DNA of 64,000 bases from Halarcobacter sp. (GTDB taxonomy: Bacteria > Campylobacterota > Campylobacteria > Campylobacterales > Arcobacteraceae). A program made the position numbers and the translations under genes. The stretch is from NCBI RefSeq assembly GCF_963676935.1, contig NZ_OY781470.1, positions 992,001 through 1,056,000 of the forward strand. Direction: 5' to 3'. The notes beneath the pieces are model-generated. The model was not told the origin of the DNA, did no database searches, and worked only from the letters and a program-made list of their open reading frames with translations. This document shows, one piece after another, positions 8,957 to 16,877 of the stretch. How positions within the stretch are numbered: position 1 is the first letter of the stretch; each line of letters opens with the position of its first letter.

Positions 8957-10312
8957 ATGAAAACAGTTGATATTATAGAAAGAATTGAAGGTGAAGCAAA
9001 ATTAGTTTGCACTTGGAAAGATAATTTAATAGAAGATGCAAGAATTGAATTCTTAAACTTTAGGGGATTTGAATATATATTAGAAAATAAAGCGCCATTA
9101 GATACTTTAGTTTATACTCCAAGAATATGTGGAATTTGTGGGCAGGCACATCTAAAGGCAACAGTTGAAGCTTTAGAGTCAATTTATGAAACTGCAGATC
9201 ATAAAGTTGAACTTACAAAAAAAGCAGAAATCTTAAGAGAAGTGGGGTTAAATATAGAGATAATAGATTCACATATAAAGTGGTTCTATATGTTTATAAT
9301 GCCTGATATGATTAAATTATCAAATAAAGATTTCTCTTCATATGAACCTTTAAAAGGGGAAAAATGGCTAAGAGCTTCATCTGTTGCAAGTGAAACTATA
9401 AAAGCTTTAGCTATTATTGGAGGTCAGTGGCCTCATACTTCATATATGATTCCTGGAGGAGTAGTAAGTGATCCAACACTTTTAGATTTATCAACAATGG
9501 GTAATTATTTAGATAATGCAATAAGTTTTTTTGAAAAGGATTTTGCTGGAGTAGATTTAGAAAACTATTTAAATTTTTCAAAAGTAAGAGATATTGAGAA
9601 AATTGACTGTGATTTAAAAGATTTTATCGATTTATGTTTCGAAAATAATTTAGAAAATGAAGGGAAGAGTCATAATAGACATATTGTTTTAACAAATAGC
9701 GAATTATTTAAAGCTGGTAAAAGTAATAAACGATTAATAAACAAAATTGATTTAGAAAGAATTAGAGAAAATAATGAATACACTTTTAATATAGATAAAA
9801 CAAAGCAATCTTCACAAGCTTATGGTTGGTCTAAAAGTGTTAAATATGGTGAAAACTATTATGAAACAGGTCCCTTATCAAGAGCTATAATTTCAAAAAG
9901 AAAATTTATATCAAAAATTCATGAAAAATATTCAGATTCTGTCTTAACAAGAGTATTAGGAAGAATGGATGAATTAGCTTATTTACTTTATGAAACAAAA
10001 AACATGATAAAAAAAATTGATGTAAATGAAAACTCATTTATAAAGCCTAATTTTTCTTTAAATGAAATATCTGAGGGAAAAGGTATTTCTACAGTTGAAG
10101 CAACGAGAGGTTCTTTATTACATGAAATAAACATTAAAGATGGGAAAATTGATAATTATAATATAATTACACCAACTGTTTGGAATTTAGGACCGGGAAC
10201 TTTAAATGAACTTTCAATAGCCCAAAAAGCAATAATTGGGAATAACTCTATACAAAAAGCACAAATTATATTAAGAAGCTTTGATGTATGTTCAGTTTGT
10301 ACTACACATTAA
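8957..10312 (+). CDS. [NiFe] hydrogenase large subunit lacking the C-terminal extension, HupV/HoxC-like
   Basis: A 451-residue catalytic subunit. Its N-terminal Ni ligands are C58 and C61 in RICGICGQAH and its C-terminal ligands are C445 and C448 in DVCSVCTTH. The chain stops exactly at that final His, so there is no extension for a maturation protease to remove. That is a hallmark of HupV/HoxC H2 sensors. The usual Pro of DPCxxC is Val here, and the usual APRG motif reads ATRG. It is shorter than the two exported large subunits (about 577 residues). It pairs with the preceding small subunit. No HoxJ-type kinase is present nearby. Confidence 0.87.
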   Translation: MKTVDIIERIEGEAKLVCTWKDNLIEDARIEFLNFRGFEYILENKAPLDTLVYTPRICGICGQAHLKATVEALESIYETADHKVELTKKAEILREVGLNIEIIDSHIKWFYMFIMPDMIKLSNKDFSSYEPLKGEKWLRASSVASETIKALAIIGGQWPHTSYMIPGGVVSDPTLLDLSTMGNYLDNAISFFEKDFAGVDLENYLNFSKVRDIEKIDCDLKDFIDLCFENNLENEGKSHNRHIVLTNSELFKAGKSNKRLINKIDLERIRENNEYTFNIDKTKQSSQAYGWSKSVKYGENYYETGPLSRAIISKRKFISKIHEKYSDSVLTRVLGRMDELAYLLYETKNMIKKIDVNENSFIKPNFSLNEISEGKGISTVEATRGSLLHEINIKDGKIDNYNIITPTVWNLGPGTLNELSIAQKAIIGNNSIQKAQIILRSFDVCSVCTTH

Positions 10313-10542
10313 AGTGTATCTTTTTGTAACAACTATAAAATAAATTAAAACTTAAAAAATAATATAAAAAAAATTATATTAATATAAGATAAAAATACTC
10401 ATATTTTATTAATCAACGAAAACATAGCATTTAATCTTATTTATATAAAAACAAAAAATATTTTTTTATTTTTTCACCCTAAATATTAGTTAAAAATAAT
10501 AAGTTTAGCTTAAGTATCTAAAGGATAATTTTACAATGATGC
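10313..10542. other. AT-rich intergenic region upstream of hyd operon 1
   Basis: About 230 bp of very AT-rich sequence without coding potential between the sensor-like hydrogenase and hydA1. It presumably carries the hyd-1 promoter. I see no clear terminator and cannot place -35/-10 boxes with confidence. It ends at the palindrome at 10543. Confidence 0.6.
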
Positions 10543-10560
10543 TAAATGAACATTCATTTA
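10543..10560. promoter_or_regulatory. Candidate TetR operator, site B (before hydA1)
   Basis: TAAATGAA-CA-TTCATTTA is a perfect 18-bp inverted repeat (8-bp arms, 2-bp spacer) ending 21 bp before the hydA1 start codon. Its core matches sites A and C. The position, beside or within the 5' leader, suits repression. Confidence 0.6.
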
Positions 10561-10581
10561 AATAAGACAAAGGAGAGGTTA

Positions 10582-11823
10582 ATGGTTGATTCTCACGACA
10601 TGGTAAAAAAAGTTTTTACCCAGAATTCTGCTAGAGTCGATACAAATAAAGGTGATGCATATTATAGTAAGCTTTTTGAAAAAGCAAAAACTAGATTAGA
10701 GGCATTAAAAAAGCAACCAGCACTTAAAGATATTGATATGATGGATATCGTAGAGAGTGAAGGTGTGAATAGAAGAGATTTCATGAAATGGGCAAGTGCA
10801 ACAACTGCTACATTAATGTTACCTCCTATGTTTACTCCATTAGTTGCTGAAGCTACAGAGTTAATGAATAGGGTTCCTGTAATTTGGATTGAATTACAAG
10901 ATTGTGCAGGTAACTCAGAAGCTTTATTAAGATCTTCTGCACCAACTGTAGATGATTTAATATTTGATGTATTAAGTTTAGAGTTCCATGAAACTATTAT
11001 GGCTGCTTCTGGACATCAAGCTGATGCACAATTAGAAGATGCAATTCATCACTTTAAAGGGAAGTATTTATTATTTGTTGAGGGTGCAATTCCTACAGCT
11101 ATGAATGGTCAATATGGAACAATTGGTGCAAGTGGTGAAACTTTCCAAGAACACTTAGAAAGATTATCTAACGATGCTGCTGCTGTTGTAGCTGTTGGAA
11201 CATGTGCTACTTTTGGTGGGATTCCTGCTGCTGCTCCAAATCCAACAGGTGCAGTTGGTGTTATGGATTTAGTTAAAGGTAAACCAGTAATTAATATCCC
11301 TGCCTGTCCGGCAAACCCTGCAAATATGGTTGGTGTTGTTTTACATTATGTATTAACTGGTCAAGTTCCTGAGTTAGACTCATTATTAAGACCTAAATTC
11401 GCATTTGGATATAGAATTCATGACAACTGTGAGAGAAGAGCTCACTTTGATGCTGGAGAATTTGTTGAAGAGTGGGGAGATGAAGGTGCTAAAAACAACT
11501 TCTGTTTATATAAAATGGGTTGTAAAGGTCCTATGACATTTAATAATTGTTCTATTATTAGATATAACGAAGGTGCAAACTGGCCAATTGGTGTAGGTCG
11601 AGGTTGTATTGGTTGTTCTGAGCCTGATTTCTGGGATAAATATGCTTATGAAAGACCAATGGCAGATGCTAATATCAAAGCACCAACTGGTGGGGTAGAA
11701 AAAACAGTTGATGAGTTTGGTTTAGGATTATTAACGGCAACAACAATTGGTATCGGTGTACATGCGGTAGCAAGTGCTGCAATTGGAAAAAGAACAGTTC
11801 ATAGTGAAGATGGAGAAGAGTAA
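10582..11823 (+). CDS. hydA: [NiFe] hydrogenase small subunit, Tat-exported, hyd operon 1
   Basis: Periplasmic iron-sulfur subunit of a quinone-reactive uptake hydrogenase, 413 residues. The start at 10582 is chosen because AAGGAG lies 6 bp upstream; an in-frame ATG at 10546 falls inside the operator palindrome. The Tat motif NRRDFMKW (residues 63-70) follows an unusually long, charged N-terminus. The proximal-cluster motif reads C108-A-G-N111 rather than CxGC, so one ligand is Asn. GTCATFGG and PACPANP supply the other ligands. RIHDNC, NNFC, MGCKGP, FNNC and GCIGC carry the remaining clusters. A hydrophobic C-terminal helix (about residues 380-402) is the membrane anchor. The stop overlaps hydB by one base. 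Confidence 0.92.
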   Translation: MVDSHDMVKKVFTQNSARVDTNKGDAYYSKLFEKAKTRLEALKKQPALKDIDMMDIVESEGVNRRDFMKWASATTATLMLPPMFTPLVAEATELMNRVPVIWIELQDCAGNSEALLRSSAPTVDDLIFDVLSLEFHETIMAASGHQADAQLEDAIHHFKGKYLLFVEGAIPTAMNGQYGTIGASGETFQEHLERLSNDAAAVVAVGTCATFGGIPAAAPNPTGAVGVMDLVKGKPVINIPACPANPANMVGVVLHYVLTGQVPELDSLLRPKFAFGYRIHDNCERRAHFDAGEFVEEWGDEGAKNNFCLYKMGCKGPMTFNNCSIIRYNEGANWPIGVGRGCIGCSEPDFWDKYAYERPMADANIKAPTGGVEKTVDEFGLGLLTATTIGIGVHAVASAAIGKRTVHSEDGEE

Positions 11824-13559
11824 TGAGTAAACACGTAGTAATAGATCCAATAACAAGGATTGAGGGACATTTAAGAATAGAAGCAGTAATTGATGATAAT
11901 AATGTAATTACTGATGCGTTTAGTTCATCTACAATGTTTAGAGGAATTGAAGAGATTTTAAAAGGTAGAGACCCTAGAGACTGTGGTCTTTTAGCTATGA
12001 GAATCTGTGGAGTTTGTACAGGTACACACTATCAAAGATCAATTGAAGCGGTTGAGCATGCATTTGGTGTTACTATTCCAAAAAATGCAAGACTTGTTAG
12101 AAACTTAATGCAAGGTGCATTATATCTTCATGACCATATTGTTCATTTCTATCATCTACATGCATTAGACTGGGTAGATATTACAGAAGCTTTAAAAGCT
12201 GATCCAAAAGCAACTGTTTTAGAGGCTCAAAAATGGGCAAAAGTTTCAGGGGCTAGACCTTGGAATGCTAGTGAAGATGTATTTGCTGAAGTTCAAGAAA
12301 GAGTTACTAAATATGTAAAACAAGGAAGACTTGGTATATTTGGGAATGCTTATTGGGGAAGTAAAGCATATAAGTTAACTCCTGAACAAAACCTTATTGG
12401 TCTTTCTCACTATTTAGATGCTTTAGATTTACAAAGAAAAATTGCAAAAGCTCAAGCTATTTTTGGTGGTAAAAATCCACATCCACAATCAATTGTTGTT
12501 GGGGGAGTAACTTGTGTACAAGATATTAAAAACCCTGCAAGAATTGCAGAGTTTAAAGATATTATTCAATTAGCTCAAAAATTTATAAAACAAGCATATC
12601 TTCCAGATGTATATATGGCTGGTACTATGTATGCTGATGAGGCACTAGCTGGTGTTGGTGGAGGATTAGGAAACTTTATGTCATATGGTGACTTTAATCT
12701 TGATGATACACCATTTTATGAAGCAAAAAAACTTTTCCCAAGTGGTATTGTAATGAATAAAGATTTATCAAAAGTGTTTGATTTAGATCAATCAAAAATC
12801 ACTGAAGATGTAACTCACGCTTGGTATGAAGGAAATGAAAATCTTCACCCATTTAGTGGGAAAACAAATCCTAATTATACTGGATTTAAAGAGAAAAAAG
12901 ATGGAATTGCATATTTAGATACAGATAAAAAATACTCTTGGATTAAATCTCCACTATATGATGACCAAAGAATGGAAGTGGGACCATTAGCTAGAATGAT
13001 TGTTGGTGTTGCAAGGGGTGATGAGAGAATCACTAAGCATGTTACAACTTTCCTTAAAAATGGAAATTTACCAACAAAAGTATTATTCTCAACTGTTGGA
13101 AGAACAGCAGGACGTGCTATTGAAACTGAATTGATGGCAGATGCTGTTTTAGAGTGGTGTGATGAATTAGCTGCTAATGCCGCATCGGGAGATTTATCAA
13201 CTTGGACTGAATTTGATTTTGACAAAGTTGCAAAAGATGCTCAAGGTTATGGTATGGCAGAAGCTCCAAGGGGTGCTTTAGGTCACTGGGTTAAGATTAA
13301 AGATGGAAAAGTTGCAAATTATCAAGCAGTTGTTCCTTCAACTTGGAATGCTGCTCCAAAAGATTATAAAGGTAGAATGGGTGCATATGAAGCTTCTTTA
13401 GTTGGTACTAAAGTTGTAGACCCTGACCAACCTTTAGAGATTATTAGAACAGTGCATAGTTTTGACCCTTGTATTGCTTGTGCAGTTCACATTGTTGATA
13501 CAAGAGGTAAAGAATTGGCAGTATATAAAGTAGATCCAGTAGGAGGATGCCGTGCCTAA
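11823..13559 (+). CDS. hydB: [NiFe] hydrogenase large subunit, hyd operon 1
   Basis: A 578-residue catalytic subunit holding the Ni-Fe(CN)2CO centre. Ni ligands are C62 and C65 (RICGVCTGTH) and C550 and C553 (DPCIACAVH). A 22-residue tail follows His556 and should be cleaved by the HydD protease before export with HydA. MSKHVVIDPITRIEGHLRIE is the standard N-terminal signature. It is translationally coupled to hydA (TAATG) and overlaps hydC by 8 bp. The length and tail match Wolinella/Helicobacter HydB. Confidence 0.95.
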   Translation: MSKHVVIDPITRIEGHLRIEAVIDDNNVITDAFSSSTMFRGIEEILKGRDPRDCGLLAMRICGVCTGTHYQRSIEAVEHAFGVTIPKNARLVRNLMQGALYLHDHIVHFYHLHALDWVDITEALKADPKATVLEAQKWAKVSGARPWNASEDVFAEVQERVTKYVKQGRLGIFGNAYWGSKAYKLTPEQNLIGLSHYLDALDLQRKIAKAQAIFGGKNPHPQSIVVGGVTCVQDIKNPARIAEFKDIIQLAQKFIKQAYLPDVYMAGTMYADEALAGVGGGLGNFMSYGDFNLDDTPFYEAKKLFPSGIVMNKDLSKVFDLDQSKITEDVTHAWYEGNENLHPFSGKTNPNYTGFKEKKDGIAYLDTDKKYSWIKSPLYDDQRMEVGPLARMIVGVARGDERITKHVTTFLKNGNLPTKVLFSTVGRTAGRAIETELMADAVLEWCDELAANAASGDLSTWTEFDFDKVAKDAQGYGMAEAPRGALGHWVKIKDGKVANYQAVVPSTWNAAPKDYKGRMGAYEASLVGTKVVDPDQPLEIIRTVHSFDPCIACAVHIVDTRGKELAVYKVDPVGGCRA

Positions 13560-14286
13560 AATGAAGCGGGTTGAGAGAATGACTCCAATCATGCGAACCA
13601 TTCACTGGATGAATGCAATTTGTATGGTTGTTGCAGTCATAACCGGGCTATATATAGGTCATCCATATTATCAAACTTTTATTGCAGATCCTGCAGTTGA
13701 TAAATATGTGATGGCGTGGAATAGATGGGGACATTTTATTGTTGCCATTATATTTGATGTAACAGCAATTTTAATTGGTTACTTATATCTTTTTTCAAGA
13801 TTTGAAAAACCTTATAAGAAGATATTACCAACTAAAAAGAATTTTATTGAGTTTTGTGAAGTATTTTTTAACTTAATTACTTTTAATAGAAGAAAAAAAT
13901 TTGATACAGAACATAGTGATAGTTATAATATTATGTTCTTTACTCTATTTCATATTTTATTAGTATTTATGTTATTAACTGGTCTTCAAATGTATGTACA
14001 TGGTTTAGCTTCAGGTCAAAGTTCTATTGGAGCATGGTGGCCATGGATTTTACACTTTTCTACTGATTGGACACTTTGGGTATTTGGTGGAAATATGGGA
14101 GTTAGAATTGCTCACCATACAGCTATGTATATATTAATTATGTGGGTTATGTCACATATTTATTATCAAATCTGGAGAACCGTTTTCTGGAGAGAGGGTG
14201 ATATCAATATTGTATTTGGTGGAACTAAATTTGTTAATAAAAATATCGTTAACTCAAAAGGTAAAGTAGAATCGCAAGGAAAATAG
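13552..14286 (+). CDS. hydC: Hydrogenase cytochrome b subunit, hyd operon 1
   Basis: A 244-residue di-haem cytochrome b that anchors HydAB and passes electrons to menaquinone. Four hydrophobic helices are visible (around residues 18-40, 60-85, 126-150 and 180-212). Candidate haem-ligand histidines lie in IHWMNA, RWGHF, LFHILL and AHHTAM. The start is GTG at 13552, with AGGAGG 5 bp upstream inside hydB. A strong hairpin terminator follows, so hydABC forms one unit and hydDE are downstream of it. Confidence 0.92.
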   Translation: MPKMKRVERMTPIMRTIHWMNAICMVVAVITGLYIGHPYYQTFIADPAVDKYVMAWNRWGHFIVAIIFDVTAILIGYLYLFSRFEKPYKKILPTKKNFIEFCEVFFNLITFNRRKKFDTEHSDSYNIMFFTLFHILLVFMLLTGLQMYVHGLASGQSSIGAWWPWILHFSTDWTLWVFGGNMGVRIAHHTAMYILIMWVMSHIYYQIWRTVFWREGDINIVFGGTKFVNKNIVNSKGKVESQGK

Positions 14287-14304
14287 ATTAGTGTTTCTAT
14301 TTGT

Positions 14305-14340
14305 AATAGGCTGTGTTTTTTTATCACAGCCTATTTTTTT
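14305..14340 (+). terminator. Rho-independent terminator after hydABC-1
   Basis: AATAGGCTGTG (14305-14315) pairs perfectly with CACAGCCTATT (14325-14335) across a 9-nt loop and is followed by a T run. This should reduce read-through into hydD-1. Confidence 0.9.
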
Positions 14341-14414
14341 ATAAAAGTTTATTTAAGTTAAAATATTAGATTATAAATTTTAATTTTAATAAAACTTTAT
14401 ACGCAGGGATTTTA

Positions 14415-14990
14415 ATGAAAAATATTGTTATTGGTGTAGGTAATGTACTATTTAAAGATGAAGGTGTAGGGATTTATGCCTCAAAATACTTAGATGAGAA
14501 TTTTGAATTTGATGATAGTTTAGAGATAATTGAAGGTGGTACATTAGGATTTAAATTAATGACATTTTTTCAAGAGTATGATAATGTAATTATTTTAGAT
14601 ACAGTATCAATCGAAGATAAAGCAGGGGAGATTTTTAGATTGCCTTCTGATGTATTATTGGGACTTGGTCAATATAGAAAAACTGCCCATGAAGTTGAAA
14701 TTGTGGAGATGTTAGAGATTTGTTCTGTTTTAGATAAACATGCAGAAGTTACTATTTTAGGAATAATACCAGAAGATATCGAAAGTGTTGATATTGGTCT
14801 TACAAAAACTATTGAAGAAAGATTTGACGAATATATAGGACAAGCTTTAAAGGAGCTTGAATCTATAGGAATTAATATGAAAAGAAAAGATAATAAATCT
14901 ATTAAACAAATTGCTCAAGAATTAATTGGAAGTTACAATGGTGAACATTTAACTAGAATTCCAAATGAGGAAGATACAACATGGAATTAA
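14415..14990 (+). CDS. hydD: Hydrogenase maturation endopeptidase, hyd operon 1
   Basis: A 191-residue HybD/HyaD-family protease that removes the C-terminal tail of the hydrogenase large subunit after Ni insertion. Ni-sensing residues correspond to E16 (DEGVG), D62-equivalent (LDTVS) and H93-equivalent (TAHEVE). The N-terminal signature IGVGNVLFKDEGVG is intact. The last 10 bases overlap hydE-1. It is separated from hydC-1 by 128 bp that contain a strong terminator, so it may use a separate promoter or depend on read-through. Confidence 0.92.
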   Translation: MKNIVIGVGNVLFKDEGVGIYASKYLDENFEFDDSLEIIEGGTLGFKLMTFFQEYDNVIILDTVSIEDKAGEIFRLPSDVLLGLGQYRKTAHEVEIVEMLEICSVLDKHAEVTILGIIPEDIESVDIGLTKTIEERFDEYIGQALKELESIGINMKRKDNKSIKQIAQELIGSYNGEHLTRIPNEEDTTWN

Positions 14991-16516
14991 TATATAAAAT
15001 CAATTTTTCAAGTACAAATTTTTATTTTAAAAATATTATAGATGATATTGCTAAAGAATCAAATGTTAATGTTAGTACAAAAATGTATAAAGGTTTTATT
15101 CTTTTAGTTTGTGATGATACACAAGAAAAAGTAGAAAATTTTTTTAAAAATCTGGAACAACAACTACCTTTATCTATATATTTATCAAGTGCAGAAGTTT
15201 TAGAAAGTTTTGATTTTGAAAATAATGAAGAGTTAGAAGATAAAGGAATAAAACTAAATATATCATTACTTACTAATAATCAAATTAAAAGAATTTTAGA
15301 AGAAAATCATATTGATTTTTCAAATGACATAAACAAAATAAAAGATGGTGGAGTATCTAGATATGAAACTCACAATGGGTTAAAAGATTTATTTTTACCT
15401 TCATATGAATTAAGAGAAGATTTTGAAGCAAAAGGTTATGAAGTTAAGCTTTTAATTACAAATATTAATGCAGTATCAAACTTATTAGAAGTATCACAAA
15501 AAGATTTACAATTGTTATGTTCAATCGAACGACCTCTTGTAAAACTTAGATTTAAACTTTTACAAAATTCTAATAAAGAGTATTCAAATACTAGATTTAT
15601 TTATGCAAAAATACCTGATGATAAAGAGACTGTATTATTTTCAAATGCTTTAAAAGAAAATGGAATTGATTATTTATTATATGTTAATGATGAGATTTAT
15701 CAAGATGGTTTAAAAGTTACATATAATGATAAACAAAATATTGTAATACATGGAGAAAAAACCCTTTTCCCTAAATATGATTATAATTTAAATAGACAAG
15801 TAAACTCTTGCAAAGATTATTTTGATGAATATGGTTCAGTATTTAAAGCAAAAATTGATCAGTTTAGCTTAAAAAATGTTCCTACTATAGGAGTTTACTT
15901 CTCATACGATAGCGATGAATCGGCAATTAAAATAAATCTTCCTGAAGTTGGAACAAAAGATGTGATTTATGTTCCAAATGTACTAAACAGTGTGGATAAT
16001 TGTTTAGAAGATATAAAGTCTATTGATGAAAATTGTGAAAGATTAGTAGAAAATTATAAAAATAAATATTCTAAATATTTTGAAAAAGAGTTTATAGACA
16101 GAGATAGTGATAGTTTTGCATCAATAATGAATATTCTTGCATATACATTAGGAATGAGAGATTATAAAGAGTTTGAAGATTGTGCTTTATTATATAATGG
16201 AAAAGGTGGAATTCAAATAGATATGAATGTGATTAAAATAGATGGTAAAAACTATTTAGATTACAGAAGAATAATTCAAAGTTCAATGAGTTATAAAATG
16301 GCTGGTGTTGAAGATACTATGATTGCATACTCTTTCTTTGAAAGTTTATCTGATTTTATTACAGATAATGTAAATACTATAAAAAAAGAGATAAAATCAA
16401 ATGATTTAATAATATGTGGAAATCTTTTTGCAAACTCAATACTACTTTCAAAAATAGGAAAAAATCTTAAAAATATTAATTTACATATTCCAAAAGAGTA
16501 TCCTTTAGATTTTTAG
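14981..16516 (+). CDS. hydE: HydE-type hydrogenase accessory protein, degenerate HypF relative
   Basis: A 511-residue protein in the position of Wolinella/Helicobacter hydE, overlapping hydD by 10 bp. It shares a C-terminal pattern with the 541-residue paralogue at 20994 (YKMAGVEDT vs FKLAGVEEK; LIICGNLFAN vs VSFCGDYIGE). Its domain order also follows HypF: an acylphosphatase-like N-terminus, a YrdC-like middle and a Kae1-like end (LIICGNLFAN vs HypF IVLTGGVFQN). It lacks the zinc cysteines, the HHxAH and DGTGYG motifs, and ends at EYPLDF, where HypF has IPLNDGG. A non-catalytic maturation role is inferred. Confidence 0.7.
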   Translation: MELIYKINFSSTNFYFKNIIDDIAKESNVNVSTKMYKGFILLVCDDTQEKVENFFKNLEQQLPLSIYLSSAEVLESFDFENNEELEDKGIKLNISLLTNNQIKRILEENHIDFSNDINKIKDGGVSRYETHNGLKDLFLPSYELREDFEAKGYEVKLLITNINAVSNLLEVSQKDLQLLCSIERPLVKLRFKLLQNSNKEYSNTRFIYAKIPDDKETVLFSNALKENGIDYLLYVNDEIYQDGLKVTYNDKQNIVIHGEKTLFPKYDYNLNRQVNSCKDYFDEYGSVFKAKIDQFSLKNVPTIGVYFSYDSDESAIKINLPEVGTKDVIYVPNVLNSVDNCLEDIKSIDENCERLVENYKNKYSKYFEKEFIDRDSDSFASIMNILAYTLGMRDYKEFEDCALLYNGKGGIQIDMNVIKIDGKNYLDYRRIIQSSMSYKMAGVEDTMIAYSFFESLSDFITDNVNTIKKEIKSNDLIICGNLFANSILLSKIGKNLKNINLHIPKEYPLDF

Positions 16517-16568
16517 TAAAAAAAATTTACAATTTAAAAATCAATCTATAAAAGCATTTTAATTAATT

Positions 16569-16600
16569 ATAAGATATTAGTTTATCTAATATCTTATTTT
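16569..16600. terminator. Hairpin terminator after hydE-1
   Basis: ATAAGATATTAG (16569-16580) pairs with CTAATATCTTAT (16586-16597) across a 5-nt loop. It is followed by TTT and an AT-rich stretch. Confidence 0.7.
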
Positions 16601-16777
16601 AATTATTTGTATATAAACTAAAATGTAAAAATAATGTCCTAAAGCATAAAAAATTGGTTAATTGTCACACTAAAGTCACATTAGAAAGATTATAATTAAT
16701 TATAATAAAAAATTTTTATAAAATAACTAGTATTTTAGTTAAAGTTAAGTTTAAGTCATGTAATATTCTTTATAAAT

Positions 16778-16791
16778 AATGAATATTCATT
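16778..16791. promoter_or_regulatory. Candidate TetR operator, site C (before hydA2)
   Basis: AATGAATATTCATT is a perfect 14-bp palindrome about 86 bp before the hydA-2 GTG start. It shares ATGAA-N2-TTCAT with sites A and B. Confidence 0.55.
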
Positions 16792-16877
16792 CAAATATTT
16801 ATTGGTGTCAAATTTTTTTGCCCTGATTTTTTATAATCTAATTATGAATGAATAATTGTTCAATAAAGGAAAAAATT

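Larger units (their letters stand above)
16517..16877. other. Intergenic region between hydE-1 and hydA-2
   Basis: About 360 bp, very AT-rich and non-coding. It holds a hairpin terminator at 16569-16600 and a TetR-like palindrome at 16778-16791. ATGAATGAAT direct half-sites lie at 16844-16853, just before the GTG start. The hyd-2 promoter should lie between the terminator and the palindrome. Exact -35/-10 boxes are not distinguishable by eye. Confidence 0.6.

Noticed and set aside
10546-10581. N-terminal extension of HydA-1 from the ATG at 10546
   Set aside because: The ATG lies inside the palindrome and has no ribosome site; AAGGAG fits the ATG at 10582.
16848-16877. N-terminal extension of HydA-2 from the ATG at 16848
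   Set aside because: AAAGGA is spaced for the GTG at 16878, and the ten extra residues would encode that ribosome site.
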